DNA of 64,000 bases from Corbicula japonica (lineage: Eukaryota; Mollusca; Bivalvia; Venerida; Cyrenidae). The position numbers were made by a program, and so were the translations under genes. The notes under the pieces are model-generated. The model ran no database searches. It saw nothing but the letters and a program-made list of their open reading frames with translations, and was not told the origin of the DNA. The stretch is from assembly GCA_038501625.1 (NCBI GenBank), contig JAZAYU010000005.1:6448001-6512000 (forward strand), given 5' to 3'. Of this stretch, positions 1-11,289 are shown piece after piece; position 1 is the stretch's first letter; each line of letters begins with the position of its first letter.

Positions 1-339
1 GATGTGGTAGAAAATATTATAAACATGGTTTCGGTTTATAGTAGAGACTGTCATTTACGTGTCATATAAAGTTAAACAGCAATTAATTGTTAAGTGCTTC
101 ATCTTTCTTTGCTATGTATATTGATAGGTGCTTGTTGCATTATTTTCACTGTGGTACCATAAAAACAATCACATTGGTTAAGTTTTGCTTATTTCGTGTA
201 ATGGAAAATGTTTGAAATCAAACCCCATTGAAATGTTACCATGTATTGGCTTATCTGATGGGAAATTTGAAATTGCACAAATAAAAGCCAGTGCAAAATG
301 TTGTTTGTGGCATTTGTGCAAAAATAAGTCCCCACAGAT

Positions 340-1423
340 TTAATCCTTTACTCCATAATTACAGTCATACATTTCACATGTATGACCATTGTAGATCCTG
401 ATCAGCTGCATAGGTGTAGAAATTTTCTTTTACCTACTCGCCCTGCAGGTCGAGTGAATGAATAAGTGCACTCGCCCTTACAGAAAGTACACTCGCCCTT
501 ACATTTTAAATAAAATACTCTTTCTGTAAAGCTTTGTTTACCAAATGCTATCTGAATAATGCTTCATTTACAAAAAATAAAAATTGTTAGAGCTACATTT
601 CATAAAAAATGAGGCATAGTGTAGAATGATTTAAATAGGAAGCATGGCGAAGCCGTGTTTACCACTAATTATTTATTTAAGATTTTAGGAATAATTGCTC
701 TGACAGAGGTGTAGAAATTTTCTTTGACCCAATCGCCCTGCAGGTCGAGTGAATGAGTAAGTGCACTCGCCCTTACAGAAAGTACACCCGCCCTTGCATT
801 TTAAATAAAATACTCTTTCTGTTGCAATTTTGGTTTTTCTTTTCATTCTATCTCTTTCTTACTGTCTCGCTCGCTCTCCCGCTTTTCATCATCACCCGTA
901 TCTTGTGAAAAAAACATTATCTTCATTTGTTTCTACATAATTTTTGACAAACAGCGGGAAAAAAGATGCACTTGCAGCCTCGTTCCGATTTGGGAAACCC
1001 AATGAGGATAAAAATAAATCGCTGCTGTTATCTTTACATCAGAAATGTTCCGAATACACTGGAAATTGACCGAAATTCCGGAAATTGAATTGTATTTTTG
1101 TAAACAAAGTGAAAATATTTCATTTTTCGTAGAAAACACAATCATGTGCTTTGCTGAGAAATTTACTCGCCCTGCCGGTCGAGTGTTTCGGCTGCTTCGC
1201 TCGACCCAGCGGATCATTTACTCGCCATGGCGAGCGGTCGAGTGGAATTCTACACCTCTGAGCTGGAATGTCTGTGCAATCTGATCTCGATCTACACTGG
1301 TCACTTCATGGACAAAAATAACCTAATGAATCAAAAAGCAAACAGTGTAGAGCCAGATCAGATAGCAAGAATTTGACTGTTTCCTCATGGTTAACAGCCA
1401 TATGCCATGGAGTAATTGGTTAA
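340..1423. mobile_element. TTAA MITE interrupted by a TIR element
   Basis: The left part (340-409) has TTAATCCTTTACTCCAT and the first half of hairpin 1. The right part (1261-1423) resumes at the matching point and runs to GGAGTAATTGGTTAA. The hairpin is broken by the element at 410-1260; the pentamer AGCTG occurs on both sides of the break. Confidence 0.7.
410..1260. mobile_element. CAGAGGTGTAGAA-ended TIR element with repeated left end
   Basis: Termini are AGGTGTAGAAATTTTC at the left and GAATTCTACACCTCTG at the right. A second copy of the left end, CAGAGGTGTAGAAATTTTC, starts at 704 and is followed by the same CTCGCCCTGCAGGTCGAGTG block, so a compact unit is 704-1260. Short ACTCGCCCTTAC motifs repeat inside. 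No transposase frame is visible. The CAGAGG...CCTCTG ends are hAT-like, but no clean 8-bp duplication was found. Confidence 0.6.
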
Positions 1424-1725
1424 ATGGTACCACAGTAGTTTATAGGGATTTAACGTTTTTGTTTTTGTTTTAACCTGTTAAATATACTTTTCGTCATCAA
1501 ATTTACTTAGATCAAGCTTGTTTAACTCACTTCACAATGTCTGGGGCATTCATCTAGGATCTTGCATTTTGATTTGAACTGGTGCAAAGTAAATTTTTTT
1601 ACACACATGTATTGCTGCCATATTTATGAATATTTGCAATTGACATTAATTTGGTGTTGTGACACAGATTTTTCCTTTGTTTTTCCTACTTTATGCAAAA
1701 AAAATTTCTCACATGAGAAAGTACA

Positions 1726-1873
1726 GGGCCCAAGATCATAAAACTGAGATCAGAGACCAGTCTCAAATCTAAAGCATCTAATTGGGTGAACTGGTAACCA
1801 ATCATCATTTAACCAAATCAGATGCTTGAGATTTGAGACAGGTCTCCAGTTTTAGTTAAATGATCTTGGGCCC
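1726..1873. repeat. CCAAT-hairpin repeat, diverged copy
   Basis: Ends GGGCCCAAGATCATAAAACTGAG and its inverted counterpart around an AATTGG/CCAAAT core. It belongs to the family described at 53535-53681. Confidence 0.75.
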
Positions 1874-2545
1874 AGTCCTCACCCACTGATTTTGGGTAGC
1901 ATCTTATCAGAGCATTGTTTTTCACCCAAAATAGTACCTTCAATTATTAAATTGCCACAGAACAAATTTGAGATTGAGATTTTTTCAGGATTTAGCTTGA
2001 ACTCAGCATATGTGGTCTGAGGCAGCAATGTTGCTTGTTTGTTTGGCTCACAAAAGTAAAACAGAAATTGTTAGTTTTATATTTAATATCTTGAGATAGA
2101 ATTATACATACCTCCTGTTATTTCAATGTTCAGGTGTTTAAGTGCATGTGCACTTGAAAACTTTGACAGACTAAGTTGCCTAGCCAGAACAAGAAATCCT
2201 TACTTGTGAAAACATGATATTAATTTTAGATTTTAGTGCTTTAAAATAGTGATACTTTTAGCAGTATGTGGTTAGTTAAGCATTGTTATTTGTTTTTGCT
2301 AAGATTATGCTTTAATTGTGTATTTGCTTTTATATTTAATAATATTGTATGCAGTTGAAACTGCCATCAGTTCAATTTTTACGCTGTGTTGTTTATGATA
2401 TTTTTAATGTTATGCTAACAAAGAAGTGCATACCTCCAGTTCTTTTTTAAAGTTCAGTTTAATAGTAATGTATGCAGCAGCAATTGATATATTCTAGTTT
2501 TTGTTTTGCATTGTTAAACCTGATTGAGTGATGCAGTGCATTGTT

Positions 2546-2691
2546 TTAACCTTTTTGCTCCATACAAATGCATTTTAAACGTGTGTACGACCAGTGTAAA
2601 TCCAGATCAGCCAGCTTGTCCTTGCTGACTGATCTGGATCTACACTGGTCACACATGCATAAAAATGCGCATATATAGAGGAAAGGGTTAA
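2546..2691. mobile_element. Half-length TTAA MITE with a single hairpin
   Basis: TTAA at both ends, CCTTTTTGCTCCATA / TAGAGGAAAGGG termini, but only one hairpin (GACCAGTGTAAATCCAGATC paired with GATCTGGATCTACACTGGTC) instead of two. Confidence 0.75.
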
Positions 2692-2753
2692 GTTACTCTT
2701 TCTTGTAAGGTTCTCGGGAAGATATTATTTTAACTATATGTGTGCTTTTATAT

Positions 2754-2978
2754 TTAACCCTTTACTGTTAAAAAGGTGAACAATTAAGGGTCCAGGGAGC
2801 TAGCACATCCGTGCCATCTGATCAGGATCTACACTATTCACTTTAAATTTATCAAGTTATTTCTGATCAAGATCTGACCAGTGTTGATCCAGATCAGATG
2901 GCACAGATATGCCAGTTGATCTGGATCTTCATAAGTCACACATGTGATAAGACATGTATATATTGAGTAAAGGGTTAA
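2754..2978. mobile_element. TTAA MITE, TAC subfamily
   Basis: TTAACCCTTTAC...GAGTAAAGGGTTAA with both hairpins; the tip reads GGGAGCTAGCACATCC. Flanking TTAA present on both sides. Confidence 0.8.
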
Positions 2979-3394
2979 TTATATTGTTCATAGTTCCAAT
3001 TAGCTTTGTTTTGCTGTGTTAAATCTGACATTTTATGCAATGTATTGTTATCAAAGAAAAACTCAAACCTCTAGTGCATATTTACTTACTGTTAAATCAT
3101 TTTATTTCATGCTGGTTTAATTTTTGTGTATTTAATTTTCGTGGCAAGAGCGCAAAATTCAACCCCAGCAAAATTAAACAATTTAACAGTGTTTCATTAT
3201 TGAAAAATACAGTTACGCGAATTCCTGCTCTCGCGAAATCGTTATTTGCAGGTTTTGTGCTAAAATTCGTCTCTGTAAACATAAATGATATTACAGTAAT
3301 ACAGTGCATATGCACTTGATACAGTGCACAATGCACTTAATATATCTGACAAAGTTACTTAGCTGGATGAAGAAATCCTTCTTAAATTGTGAAA

Positions 3395-3975
3395 TACCGT
3401 AAAGCGGGTAATTTCTGTGGGTGTCAGATTTCTGCGTTTCTGCGGTCTTTGGATGAAATCGCAGAAATATATCCAGCAGAAATAAAAAAGCAGCAGAAAT
3501 TTAAATCGCAAAATATTATCTCATTTTCAAGCGAAAATCATCGGAGTGGCCATGTCCGAGATAATCCGTTTTATAATACAGACAGGGTAAAATAATTACG
3601 ATCAATTACCGCACATTGTTATCATATAGGCATACTATAAACGCGACATTTGCTCAAACATTTCTCAAACATTCTATTCAATTGAATAGTTGTTTGAGAG
3701 TTGTTATTCATCGATGATTAATATCTTTGTAATTTTTTTGATAAAATAAATTGAGTAGCAGGTATTACTCATTAATAAAATATCTGTGAAAAACAAATAG
3801 TATGCATATATCATAGTCGTGTTATTCTTACGACACCTTACCCAATATGAACCGCAGAAATTTATCCTTCATGGGAACCGAAAACGCAGAAATAAAAAAC
3901 GCAGAAATTTTTGCATCCATTTTTGAGGGCAAAACGCAGAAATTTATGACCGCAGAAATTACCCGCTATACGGTA
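3395..3975. mobile_element. TACCGTA-ended TIR element
   Basis: Left end TACCGTAAAGCGGGTAATTT and right end inverted TACCGTATAGCGGGTAATTT, continuing with imperfect CGCAGAAATT motifs on both arms. The interior is AT-rich and has no coding capacity. Confidence 0.75.
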
Positions 3976-4342
3976 CATGATACCGGTACCAGCAAATGTT
4001 AGTGCTTTATTGAGTGAAACTTTAAGAAATATTTGGTTTAGTTTTGTATGGCTGTGTGCTTTTTGAAACATTTTGATTTAATTCTGCATTTGTTTTTATA
4101 TTTGATAATAGTGTATGCTTTTGAAACTGCTGTATTTGATTATTTATTCTGTGTTATAGATGATATTTTGATGTGATGCACTGTTAATGATTGTGATTTT
4201 TGCTCTACAAGGTAAAACATAATTTTGAACAAAGCACTGTATGTGAGCATCCATTTCCCTTGTAACAGTTTGGCACAATTCATCTCCCAGCACCTCCAAA
4301 TAAATGAACACCTCGCTATGAAGACAAATTCTGCCAAGTCTT

Positions 4343-4584
4343 TTAACCCTTTCCACCATAGGCATGCCTTTATTGCTTGGGCGAACAGTGTAGATCCAGA
4401 TCAGTTGGCACATTCATGCCATCTGATTAGGATCTGCACTGTTCACTTTATGATTAGTTAGGTTATTTCTGACCAAAATGTGACCAGTGCAGATCCTGAT
4501 GAGACGGCATGGATTTGCTGGCTGATCTGGATTTACACTGGTCGCACATGCATAACAATGCATATATATGGAGGAAAGGATTAA
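4343..4584. mobile_element. TTAA MITE, full length
   Basis: TTAACCCTTTCCACCATAG...ATATGGAGGAAAGGATTAA, two hairpins; linker in the ATTAGGTTATTTCTGACC orientation. Confidence 0.85.
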
Positions 4585-5036
4585 TCGTGGGGTACTGTAT
4601 TGTAATTCAATAATAAGATACCACTGGTGCTTCATCAATTTTGATCTTTGAAATTAAGATGGGACCAAGTATTGAATTGAGTAGTTATAAATGCATAGAG
4701 TTATGTAGTAGACTTTAATCCATTTTTAAAGGCTAAAAGGCAATATATTCAAACTGATATATAAATGTTCTTTCCAGCATTGTAAACTGTAGAATGTTCT
4801 CTTTTGAGAATGTAAGTTTGTTGTTACTGGATTGGAGAGTTATATTGTAAGAGTTAAAATAGTGATAAATGTTTGAAACTCTGGTAGTGAAGATTTCAAA
4901 AATGGCACTGAAGCATGAAAATAAAAAAAGTGCAAATATATCTGCAGGGTTATGAATTAAGTTTTCAGAAATTACAAAAACACTAAAATAAATTGGTGCA
5001 AAAGTCTAACATTGCAAAACAAGAAAATTTATATGT

Positions 5037-5180
5037 GCAAATAATTATTGGTTAACAGCATTTTTAAAAATAATTTAATATGTGTTCTGGTGGAAAAGAA
5101 TGTTTTAAGCAAATAATTATTGGTTAACAGCATTTTTAAAAATAATTTAATATGTGTTCTGGTGGAAAAGAATGTTTTAA
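5037..5180 (+). repeat. Perfect 72-bp tandem duplication
   Basis: 5037-5108 and 5109-5180 are base-for-base identical, each beginning GCAAATAATTATTGGTTAAC. This indicates a recent event. Confidence 0.95.
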
Positions 5181-5869
5181 GCGCGTAGTATGGAAGCTAT
5201 ACAAATCCTGTCATTTAATTTTTACGGGTACAAGTGATTTTATGCACTCAGCCAGAGTACAGTGATCAAATTTCAATGGAATTATTGACTACGGAATAAC
5301 AATTAATATTTTAGGAAATGGCTTAAATGTCCAGTTCTTCTCCCTCTGCTCAGGGAGAAGTTTTTATGCTATATGTTTCATAGAGAAAACCAAAAGCCTA
5401 GTTGACTTCTCCCTTAAATTGTAAAACCTTCACCATGTTCTGACAACCTTAGCCAATCCCTGATTATTTTTCTAATTGCAGAATTTTTTAAAAATATTCC
5501 TATTTTTCTTGTTTGTTAGCTTTATATAACGGAACCAGGGAATATATTGATGACAGGGCTGTATGAAAATATTAACCAGTGAATACCTTTGAATACTTGA
5601 TATTATAACAAATCTTGTTAAAGGAATATAATAAGCTAACTGTAATAGTAAATATCTTTATTTTTGTAATGAAAAAGGGTTGTGCAATAAAAATTTAGTA
5701 ACCTGATCTGTTGTTGGTTGTCATTTTATAACTGCTGGGACTCCTATAACTTATCAGTCTCTAGAGTTTCAGCTTTATATGCAAGCCATGTTGAACTATT
5801 TTTAAATGCATACTTAGTAACCAAGTCATGTCAGAACTCGATTTCTTTATTTAGAAACAAGTCATTTTT

Positions 5870-8253
5870 AGCTCGACTATTCGAAGAATAGGGGAGCTAT
5901 CCTACTCGCCCCGGTGTCTGCGTCGGCGTCCGTTAAACAAATGCGTTAAACAAAAAATGCACTTTGATCCATAACTTGAAAACTACTTACGATATCAACT
6001 TGAAACTGGGAATATATATTCACCATCAAATTCTTCATCATTTTTCACTTAAATTTTGCGTTAAGGAAAATATGCACTTTGGTCCATAACTTATAAACTA
6101 CTTGAGATATCAACTTGAAACTTGGAATATATATTCACCATCAAATTGTACATCATTACCAACAAGACCCATAACTCTGCTGTCAATATATTTCAAGTTA
6201 TGCCCCTTTTTTCTTATATTTTGTGTTAAGCAAAATATGCATTTTGCCCATAACTTAAAAACTACTTGAGATATTGCCTTGAAACTTGAAATATATTTTC
6301 ACCATCAAAATCTACATCATAACCAACAAGACCCATAACCCTGCTTCCTATATTTTTCAAATTATGCCCCTTTTTCACTTACATTTTGTGTTAAGCAAAA
6401 TATACACTTGGCCCTTAACTTCGTTATGAATGAAGGGATTTCAAAATAACTTGGCACAAATGTTCACCATGACAATGCGGTGTGTCGCGTACAATACCCA
6501 TGCCTGTCGGTCCAAGGTCAAGGTCACTGTTACTAAAACTAGAGTTTTCTTGCAAAATCGTGTTTGCTCTGTAACTTTGTTATTTCTTATTGGATTTTTA
6601 AATAACTTTGTATAATTGTTCACCATATCAAGACGGTGTGTCACATACATGCCCAAGCCTGTAGGTCCAAGGTCAAGGTCACTGTTACTAAATATAGAAA
6701 TTCTCTTGTGGGGGCTGTTACTTTGTTATGAATGGAGGGATTTCAAAATAACTTGGCACAAATGTTCACCATGACAAGGCGGTGTGTCCGCACAATACCC
6801 ATGCCTGTAGATCCAAGGTCAAGGTCACTGTTACTAAAAATAGAATTTTCTTGTCCAGGCTGTAACTTCATTATAAATGGAGGGATTTCAAAATTACTTG
6901 ACACAAATGTTCACCATGACAGGGCGGTGTATCGCGTACCATGCCATGCCTGTAGGTCAAGGTCACTGTTACTAAAAATAGAATTTTCTTGTCCGGGCTG
7001 TAACTTCATTATAAATGGAGGGATTTCAAAATAACTTGACACAAATGTTCACCATGACAGGGCGGTGTATTGCTTACCATGCCCATGCCTGTAGGTCAAG
7101 GTCACTGTTACTAAAAATAGAATTCTCTTGTCCAGGCTGTAACTTTGTTAGGAATAGAGTGATTTCAAAATAACTTGACACAAATGTGCATCATGACAAG
7201 GTGGTGTGTCCCGTACCATGCCCATGCCTGTAGGTCCAAGGTCAAGGTCACTATTACTAAAATAGAATTTTCTTGTCAGGGTTGTAACTACGTTAGGAAT
7301 AGAGTAATTTCAAAATAACTTGGCAGAAATGTTCACCATGACAAGGTGGTGAGTCGTGTACCATGTCTATGCCTGTAGGTCTAAGGTCAAGGTCACTGTT
7401 ACTAAAAATAGAATTTTCTTGACCGGGCTATAACTTTGTTTTGAATGGAGGGTTTTCAAAATAACTTGGCACAAATGTTCACCATGACAAGGCGGTGTGT
7501 TGCATACATTACCCATGCCTGTAAGTCCAAGGTCACAGTTACTAAAACTTGAATTTACTTTGGGCTATAACTTCTTTATGAATGAAGGGATTTCAAATGA
7601 CACAAATGTTCACTATGGCATTGCATTGCATTACCACCAACTTCTTCACAGACATTTTGGTAATGAGAAGACAATAGTGCCACAAATAAAAATAATTTAC
7701 TTGATCTTCAAGTTTATGCATATTCTTATAATTACTCGAACATCACTGTCTTTGAAATGCTATTATTCCCATCATTGCACTTGAGTGTCTGAAAACAATG
7801 CATAGCGGGGGCATCCATGTCCCATATACACATTTCAAGTTTCACTTATATTTTCACTTAAGTGCATTTCATCAATAACTTTGCAAATACTTAAGGTATC
7901 AACTTCAAACTTCCATTATATTTTCATTTCAGTTCTTTTTCTATAACATTACTGAAGTGATTGATATTTGACTAAAAGTAAATGTCTCTTATAAAAAATA
8001 ACTAACAAGTTTTCTAACAAATTTAGAAATATTTCATAGTTATTCCCCTCTTCAGTTTAATATTTATGGTACATTAAGGAATTATTTCTGTTATTTGAAA
8101 TGAATTTCTCCCTTTCCATTCACTTGTTAATATTTTTCCTGATTGCACACGAATGTATGGCCATAGTTGTTATTGTTTTAATCTTCAAATTGCATTTTTT
8201 TCCAAATGATTCGAATAGTCAAGCATGCTGTCTCCTCTGACAGCTCTTGTTTC
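5870..8253 (+). mobile_element. 2.4-kb composite repeat (AGCTCGACTATTCGAA element) with internal tandem units
   Basis: The left end AGCTCGACTATTCGAAGAAT and right region GATTCGAATAGTCAAGC (8206-8223) are inverted, and the element closes with CTGACAGCTCTTGTTTC. After a GTCTGCGTCGGCGTCC head come about four ~115-165-bp units around 'CCATAACTTGAAAACTACTT' (5945-6415). Then come about nine ~143-bp units (6416-7600) around 'GGGATTTCAAAATAACTTGG', each with a TCAAGGTCACTGTTACT segment. I know this repeat type as common in bivalves; no protein is encoded. Confidence 0.75.
6515..7395 (+). repeat. Seven AGGTCAAGGTCA direct repeats, one per tandem unit
   Basis: AGGTCAAGGTCA occurs at 6515-6526, 6670-6681, 6816-6827, 6954-6965, 7093-7104, 7239-7250 and 7384-7395; an eighth unit near 7522 has only one half-site. 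The sequence matches a DR0 nuclear-receptor site (NR6A1-type) and contains the TCAAGGTCA extended half-site used by ERR/NR5A receptors. Whether it is bound is unknown. Confidence 0.7.
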
Positions 8254-8319
8254 GTATGTTCCGTAGAACAACTTTAGCCAGTGTTTTTTTTTCAGAGCTG
8301 TTGCAAACACGAACCTGAC

Positions 8320-8668
8320 AAATTACTTCCAAGAACATACTTACAAGGTAAAAACTAATTGTTTAGAAAATGTGAGACTGTAGAAATGATTTTATGATTT
8401 ATCTTTGCAAAATTCAGTGCATATCATTATTATATGTAGTTCACTGACAAGGGAAGTAACTGCTGTGAGGAGTTTGTGAAATTTAAATGTAGTATTCTCC
8501 CTTGCTAACCAGTATTATAATTATAGAACTGTAAAGGGAAGTAACAGCTGTGAGACAGTTGTGAAACTCAAATGCAGTGATCTCCCCTTAATGATAAGCT
8601 AAGCAATATGCATGAAACTTGAGATAACTATTTTAAAGCTATGCAACGTTTTAATTTTTTTGTTGATA
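8320..8668 (+). repeat. Duplicated block, copy A
   Basis: Shares CAGTGCATATCATTATTATA, two AGGGAAGTAAC...GCTGTGAG units and AATTTTTTTGTTGA with copy B at 9135-9482, in the same order and about 815 bp apart. Its left part reads like a tiny exon (TTTTTTTCAG ... ACAAG/GTAAAA), but the coding signal is not convincing. Confidence 0.75.
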
Positions 8669-9134
8669 ATTCAGGATTTCAATGATGATGAGCAACAATC
8701 AAAATGAAAAAAAAGCAAACACATATAGTTGACATCTTTGTCCTCTAAAAACATTTTTGAAGAAAACAAAACAGAGCAGGTTTCAGTCTTTTTGCATACC
8801 ATTGCAACTGCATTGTCTTTAGTGCTTTGATAAGTATAGAGGATGGACAACTAACTAAATACCTCTTTAATGACTGAAAAAATTCTCCTATTTGTGGTGA
8901 CACTTTCTGTGACCTTTTTTCATTCCTTTTTTATAACCCTTTATGCTTTGAGATTCTACTTTTATCCCATGGGTAAAAATGCTGTTTAGGGACTTGTATA
9001 ACTTGGTCATCTCTAGAGCTATAGCTCCATGCATACTAAAACTTAATTGCATTATAAACAAGACATATTTTTGGTTGTTCAGTAGAAAAACTATAGCAGA
9101 AATTTTTCAGACCATTCTAGATGAAAGCCACAAA
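8669..9134. other. Spacer between the duplicated blocks
   Basis: AT-rich, with a homopurine stretch and a fragment resembling the TAC-type MITE left end near 8936. No gene seen. Confidence 0.5.
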
Positions 9135-9482
9135 CCTAACACAACAGTCCCCAGAACATACTCATCAAGCTAAGAAATTATTGTTGAGAAAAATGTGATA
9201 CTGTAGGAATGATTTTGAAGGTAAAAATTCAGTGCATATCATTATTATATGTATTTTCATCGAGAAGGGAAGTAACTGCTGTGAGGAGTTTGTGAAATTT
9301 AAATGCAGTATTCTCCCTTGCTAACCAGTATTGTATAAAACTTTAAAGGGAAGTAACAGCTGTGAAATAGTTGTGAATTTCAAATGCAGTGATCTCCCTT
9401 TGATGCTTTGCTAACCAATATGCGTATTGAACTGGATATAACAATTTTAAAGCTATTGAATCTGTTTAATGTTTTTGTTGAA
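9135..9482 (+). repeat. Duplicated block, copy B
   Basis: Diverged partner of 8320-8668. It has lost the GT after ACTCATCAAG that makes the exon-like edge in copy A. Confidence 0.75.
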
Positions 9483-10083
9483 AAACAAAACAAAAAAGCA
9501 ACAAATATTTGACAGCTTAGGGCTCTAAAATCATGTAGTCAGTCATCGTATTTATGAAGTTGCGGGATAATTTACACTGTACAATGTATACAAATTTTCC
9601 AACGCATGATCATTGCAGGTCTAAATTAGCATCTGATCAGGACCTATAATAATTGCTTTTACATTCATTACTGTAGGTTATTTCTGACCAAAAAGTGAAC
9701 TGTAATCTCAGGTTAATTTGAACCTACACTGGTCACTGAATGTAGTAAAGGGTTAAGAGGTATCGCTAAATGAAAACAACAAAATGATAAATAACATTTT
9801 TATTTTTCATCACTTGAGAAATAACTTAACAATCTCTTTCACTCAATGTAAACAGAAAGATATGGTTATTATTTGTTCATTACTAAGTTGTAAATTCAAC
9901 ATAATTAATAACAACTTAATGTTTTTCGAATTCATAATGCATGTGTCATAATGAAAGAAGTATTTCTTACTTACTCAAAACATGGGAAATCATGATTGGT
10001 ATGAATTTCTTCTCAGAATTTAGAATTTTAATCATTAGACTTATATAGGTTCAGATAATATATAAATTGTGTGGTCCCAATCA

Positions 10084-10752
10084 CAGGCCTGCCAAAACTT
10101 CTTCATTAAAAATCCGGAGATTTTGTTTGAATATGTCAATGATGATGATGACGATGACGATGATGATGATGATGTTGTTGTTGTTGTTTTAATATTTTGT
10201 TTCTGCTGTTCACTATGACTGTGACTGAACAAAAATTATGATAATGATGATGATGATGATTTTCTGATAGTTTTCTTTGTAATTATATTCTTCAAAGAAT
10301 TTTATAAATGATTTTTGCCGATTTTGTTAGAATGGTTGAAGAACATGTTTTAAAATGACTTTTCTATTTTTACCATTCATTTTTTAACTGTTAAGACCTG
10401 CTTTTGACAATATTAGAATGAACAAGCAGTGAAAAAGATAAAGGCAGGTGAAACATAGAGGCCCTTGTTTAGTTTATGACACGCGGTTATTGTATAGTTT
10501 TGCCAGAGGCATTGAGACTGCATGTAACTGACCACGACCTCATTATCTCGTTATCTAGTAATAAACAGGAAATGTGCGACTGCAGTAGAATAACTATTAT
10601 GTTTATTGAACAACTTCTAAATTAGGTTTAATTCATCTATATTTTTTGCAATTTCAAAGAAATCCTGAGATTTTGACTATAAATCCAGAGATCCGGAGAA
10701 GTAACTTAAAATCCTGAGATTCCGGATAAAATCCGGAGATTTGGCAGGCCTG
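10084..10752. mobile_element. CAGGCCTGCC-ended TIR element with 6-bp flanking repeat
   Basis: Ends CAGGCCTGCCAAA and TTTGGCAGGCCTG; CAATCA flanks both sides (10078-10083 and 10753-10758). Subterminal ATCCGGAGATTT motifs are repeated on both arms. The interior carries a GAT/GTT microsatellite (10137-10190) and no transposase. Confidence 0.8.
10137..10256 (+). repeat. GAT/GTT trinucleotide microsatellite
   Basis: Runs of GAT/GAC followed by GTT, with a second GAT run at 10239-10260. Its reverse frame gives only a low-complexity Ser/Thr stretch. Confidence 0.9.
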
Positions 10753-10967
10753 CAATCAGCTAAAAAAAGTATCATTTTCGGCATTGAAACATTCATTTTT
10801 ACAAAAAATGGAATGAAAAAACACTCATATAAAATGATGTATGTTTTAACAGCAAAATACAACAATAGAGATATAATAAATTTACATAACACATGGATAT
10901 TGCACTGAAAGTTGAGTAAGTAATAAGCTGAAAAAAAATTCTAAGATTTGCCAAACTGACAGATCTT

Positions 10968-11160
10968 TGCCCAAGATCATATCATTAAATCTGGAGACCA
11001 GTCTAAAATCTCAAGCATCCACTTGTGACCAGAGTCGGTATTCATAAAGCTCCTAAGGAAGTTTTTTTCTGGTCAACAAGTGAACTAGTTGCGATTTCAG
11101 CCAATCAAATGCTTGAGATTTAAGACTGGTCTCCAATCTTAGTATTATAATCTTGGGCCC
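10968..11160. repeat. CCAAT-hairpin repeat, expanded loop
   Basis: Left GCCCAAGATCATATCATTAA and right ATTATAATCTTGGGC arms enclose about 50 extra bases (CTCCTAAGGAAG region) where other copies have a tight loop. Confidence 0.7.
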
Positions 11161-11182
11161 TAATAAGCTCTGAAATACAACT

Positions 11183-11285
11183 TGGCATCAGGATCTACTC
11201 TATATGCTTGCTGATTCATAAAGCCATTTCTGACCAAGAAACAAACTGTGTAGATCCTGATCTACACTGGTAGCACACACGATCA
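11183..11285. mobile_element. TTAA MITE remnant
   Basis: Keeps the linker CCATTTCTGACCAAGAAAC and half-hairpins only. Confidence 0.55.
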
Positions 11286-11289
11286 AACT

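Noticed and set aside
2546..2978. Small frames in MITE copies (GDP-, DPDQ- and RLIRICTG-like peptides recurring across the window)
   Set aside because: They recur only because the MITE recurs; each is broken differently and none starts at a conserved site.
10041..10232. Serine/threonine-rich small protein
   Set aside because: Translation of a GAT microsatellite inside a TIR element.
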